Shown: in pieces, positions 12,400-14,160 of the stretch
Numbering within the stretch: position 1 is the stretch's first letter
Layout: each line of letters starts with the position of its first letter
Assembly (NCBI GenBank): GCA_002387605.1
Contig: DGJU01000018.1
Coordinates: forward strand, 7,540 to 21,699
Direction: 5' to 3'
Origin: Alphaproteobacteria bacterium UBA4588
Lineage (GTDB): Bacteria > Pseudomonadota > Alphaproteobacteria > Puniceispirillales > Puniceispirillaceae
DNA: 14,160 nucleotides
Made by a program: the position numbers and the translations under genes
Notes under the pieces: model-generated
Database searches by the model: none
Seen by the model: the letters and a program-made list of their open reading frames with translations, nothing else
Told to the model about the DNA's origin: nothing

Positions 12400-13776
12400 A
12401 TGAGCGTGAATTTTGTAACAGCGATTTATATCGCATCGAGCGTTCTGTTTATTCTGGCCCTTGGCGGCCTGTCTAATCAGGAAAAAGCAAAACGTGCCGT
12501 CTGGTATGGCATCATCGGGATGGCACTTGCGATTGCAGGAACAATATTAGGCCCGAACGTGACCATCTCTACATGGCTTCTGCCAATGCTTGGTATCGGC
12601 GCGATTATTGGCGCCATTGTTGCCATGCGGGTTGAAATGACAGGCATGCCGCAACTCGTCGCCGCCTTGCATTCCTTTGTCGGCCTTGCTGCCGTCTTCA
12701 TTGGTCTCAATTCTGACATGGACCCGCCGGCTGGCTTAATGGGTGCTGAACTTATCATTCATGAAGTTGAGATTTTCGTCGGTGTGTTTATTGGTGCAAT
12801 AACCTTTACAGGCTCTGTGATTGCCTATGGTAAGCTGTCAGGCATTCTGAATGGCAAGCCTCTTACCTTGCCAGGACGTCATGCGTTGAACCTTATCATG
12901 GTGCTTGCCTGTATCGGTCTTGGGGCAATGTATGTTAATCATGCTGGACCGTGGACATTATGGGCGATGACAGCCATTGCCTTTATCTTTGGCGCCCATT
13001 TAGTGCTGGCAATTGGCGGCGCTGACATGCCGGTTGTTGTCTCGATGTTGAACTCATATTCAGGCTGGGCAGCTGCAGCAACAGGCTTCCTGCTTGGTAA
13101 TGATTTGCTGATTGTAACAGGCGCTCTTGTTGGTGCGTCCGGCGCTATCCTATCCTATATTATGTGCCGCGCTATGAACCGGAATTTCCTATCGGTTATT
13201 CTTGGGGGGTGGGGCACAAGCACCGGACCACAAATGGAAGTTGAAGGCGAAATGATTGCAACCGATGTTGCGTCTGTTGCGTCTGATATTTCAGAAGCAA
13301 GTTCGGTTATCATTGTGCCGGGTTATGGCATGGCGGTAGCGCAAGCCCAGTCAGCTGTGTCTGAGCTTACACGCCGTCTTCGGGATCGTGGTAAATCGGT
13401 TCGTTTTGCCATTCATCCTGTTGCCGGACGCCTGCCGGGACATATGAACGTCCTGCTAGCAGAAGCAAAAGTGCCTTATGATATTGTTCTAGAAATGGAT
13501 GAAATCAACGAAGATTTCAATGATACAGATATCGTCATTATTCTGGGTGCTAACGATATTGTGAACCCTGCTGCACAAGAAGACCCTAATAGCCCGATTG
13601 CCGGCATGCCAGTGCTTGAAGTCTGGAAGGCCCGTCAGGTTATTATTTCTAAACGTGGACAGGGTCGCGGATATTCAGGTATCGAAAACCCGCTCTTCTT
13701 CAAGGATAATTCGCGGATGCTTTATGGCGATGCTAAATCGTCACTCGACCAGATACTAGCCGAAATTGGCAGCTAG
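12400..13776 (+). CDS. pntB: NAD(P) transhydrogenase subunit beta
   Basis: The 458-residue beta subunit supplies the rest of the proton channel (hydrophobic, about 1-265) and the NADP(H)-binding domain III (about 290-458). Seen: His91 in ALHSFVGLAAV, the equivalent of the E. coli proton-translocation histidine at the same number; GGADMPVVVSMLNSYSGW (206-223); the NADP-binding GYGMAVAQAQ (308-317); GRLPGHMN (343-350); GANDIVNP (383-390); and KRGQGRGYSGIENPLF (418-433). Length is close to E. coli PntB (462). The ATG at 12400 is preceded by GGGAG nine bases away, 12 bases after pntA. Transcription ends at the strong hairpin 22 bases downstream. Confidence 0.97.
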   Translation: MSVNFVTAIYIASSVLFILALGGLSNQEKAKRAVWYGIIGMALAIAGTILGPNVTISTWLLPMLGIGAIIGAIVAMRVEMTGMPQLVAALHSFVGLAAVFIGLNSDMDPPAGLMGAELIIHEVEIFVGVFIGAITFTGSVIAYGKLSGILNGKPLTLPGRHALNLIMVLACIGLGAMYVNHAGPWTLWAMTAIAFIFGAHLVLAIGGADMPVVVSMLNSYSGWAAAATGFLLGNDLLIVTGALVGASGAILSYIMCRAMNRNFLSVILGGWGTSTGPQMEVEGEMIATDVASVASDISEASSVIIVPGYGMAVAQAQSAVSELTRRLRDRGKSVRFAIHPVAGRLPGHMNVLLAEAKVPYDIVLEMDEINEDFNDTDIVIILGANDIVNPAAQEDPNSPIAGMPVLEVWKARQVIISKRGQGRGYSGIENPLFFKDNSRMLYGDAKSSLDQILAEIGS

Positions 13777-13797
13777 CCGCCTGAACTTAACGATAAC

Positions 13798-13831
13798 AAA
13801 AAAGCCCTCAGAGTTCTCTGAGGGCTTTTTT
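13798..13831. terminator. Bidirectional terminator between pntB and the O-antigen ligase gene
   Basis: AAAAAAGCCCTCAGA (13798-13812) and TCTGAGGGCTTTTTT (13817-13831) pair perfectly over 15 bases around the tetraloop GTTC. Ten pairs are the GC-rich core and the outer A-T pairs provide T tracts on both strands. It ends pntAB transcription rightward and the minus-strand ligase gene leftward (stop at 13846). Confidence 0.95.
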
Positions 13832-13845
13832 AGTGCGTTACTGCC

Positions 13846-14160
13846 TTATCTCTCTTTCGATGTCGTCCCATCAGATGCAACTAGGTTGCGGGTTGCCAGC
13901 GCAAGGGCAATCGCACTCCACATGAAGATATTATTCCACTGGCCAAAGAAGTCAGCTGTTGTTTGAATGGGGAAAAATAAACCTAGTGGCACGATAAAGG
14001 CTGTTGCTGCAAGAACGTTAGCGCGCCCACGCATCCCCGTTACAAAGCAAAACCAGATAATAGATATAATCATGATAGACCCAAAAATTAGGCCAATAAT
14101 GCCGGTCTCACCCAGCATCTGAAGGTAATAATTATGCGGGTGGGTATTACAATCCACTTC
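13846..14160 (-). CDS. O-antigen ligase/polymerase family membrane protein (C-terminal fragment, cut by window edge)
   Basis: The last 104 codons of a longer gene are present; the frame is open at base 14160, reading E-V-D-C-N. The fragment begins with THPHNYYLQMLGETGIIGL, the hallmark H-x-H-N-x-Y-L-Q-x-x-x-E-T-G motif of the O-antigen ligase / Wzy polymerase superfamily (Wzy_C). Hydrophobic stretches follow near residues 18-42 and 50-64, and a third near 77-93, consistent with inner-membrane helices. The tail NLVASDGTTSKER is polar. The family joins or polymerises lipid-linked glycans on the periplasmic face. Whether this is a WaaL-type ligase, a Wzy polymerase or a glycosyltransferase-associated relative cannot be told from the C-terminus. 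A GTG at 14157-14155 is an internal codon, not a start. Confidence 0.85.
   Translation of the reverse strand, partial: EVDCNTHPHNYYLQMLGETGIIGLIFGSIMIISIIWFCFVTGMRGRANVLAATAFIVPLGLFFPIQTTADFFGQWNNIFMWSAIALALATRNLVASDGTTSKER

Noticed and set aside
13766..13966. A 66-codon plus-strand frame overlapping the pntB end
   Set aside because: It runs through the pntB terminator and then opposite the ligase gene; its residues follow the hairpin bases and match no family.
1..14160. Mobile elements, CRISPR arrays, phage or defence genes, att sites
   Set aside because: No transposase, integrase, spaced direct repeats or terminal inverted repeats were seen; gene content and codon use look uniform and chromosomal.

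Overview
The window comes from an alphaproteobacterium. The evidence is the gene set: a TrcR (DUF1013) cell-cycle regulator, a DUF1192 protein, a DUF465/YdcH protein beside purE-purK, a COQ9 protein divergent from rpsU, and an alphaproteobacterial-type ABC1 kinase. The moderate base composition and AT-tolerant codon use fit a free-living marine lineage such as SAR116. That placement is an inference from gene content and was not tested.

Layout, left to right. The window opens with the start of a DUF1192 gene on the minus strand, running off the left edge. A 312-base divergent region follows; it holds candidate promoters and a terminator-like hairpin. Next is trcR (+), which converges on a propionyl-CoA synthetase gene, prpE (-), across a shared hairpin. 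A second divergent spacer of 317 bases leads to a DUF465 gene, purE and purK (+). The purK and metA stop codons overlap within a four-base CTAG. metA and coq9 (-) look like an operon that diverges from rpsU (+). After rpsU come two terminator hairpins, then tRNA-Arg(CCT) and a bifunctional mannose-1-phosphate guanylyltransferase/isomerase gene (both -), then an ABC1/COQ8-like kinase gene (-). Divergent from the kinase gene is pntA-pntB (+), which ends in a strong bidirectional terminator. Behind it, on the minus strand, is the 3' end of an O-antigen ligase/polymerase gene cut by the right edge.

How the genes fit together. Most are housekeeping genes: de novo purine synthesis (N5-CAIR route, PurK then PurE), entry into methionine synthesis (MetA), ubiquinone biosynthesis (COQ9 and possibly the ABC1 kinase), NADPH supply by proton-translocating transhydrogenase (PntAB), propionate activation (PrpE), translation (S21, tRNA-Arg) and surface polysaccharide (GDP-mannose supply, O-antigen ligase). 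No mobile element, CRISPR array, toxin-antitoxin pair, phage gene or biosynthetic cluster was seen, and no coherent new multi-gene system is visible.

The points most worth a second look are: the 233-420 region before trcR, which could encode a small RNA or an attenuated leader with two mutually exclusive pairings; a MetA whose residue 111 is Glu, predicting acetyl-CoA rather than succinyl-CoA use; a tRNA-Arg with an A51-C63 mismatch in the T stem; and overlapping TTAC/GTAA dyads upstream of coq9 and metA.
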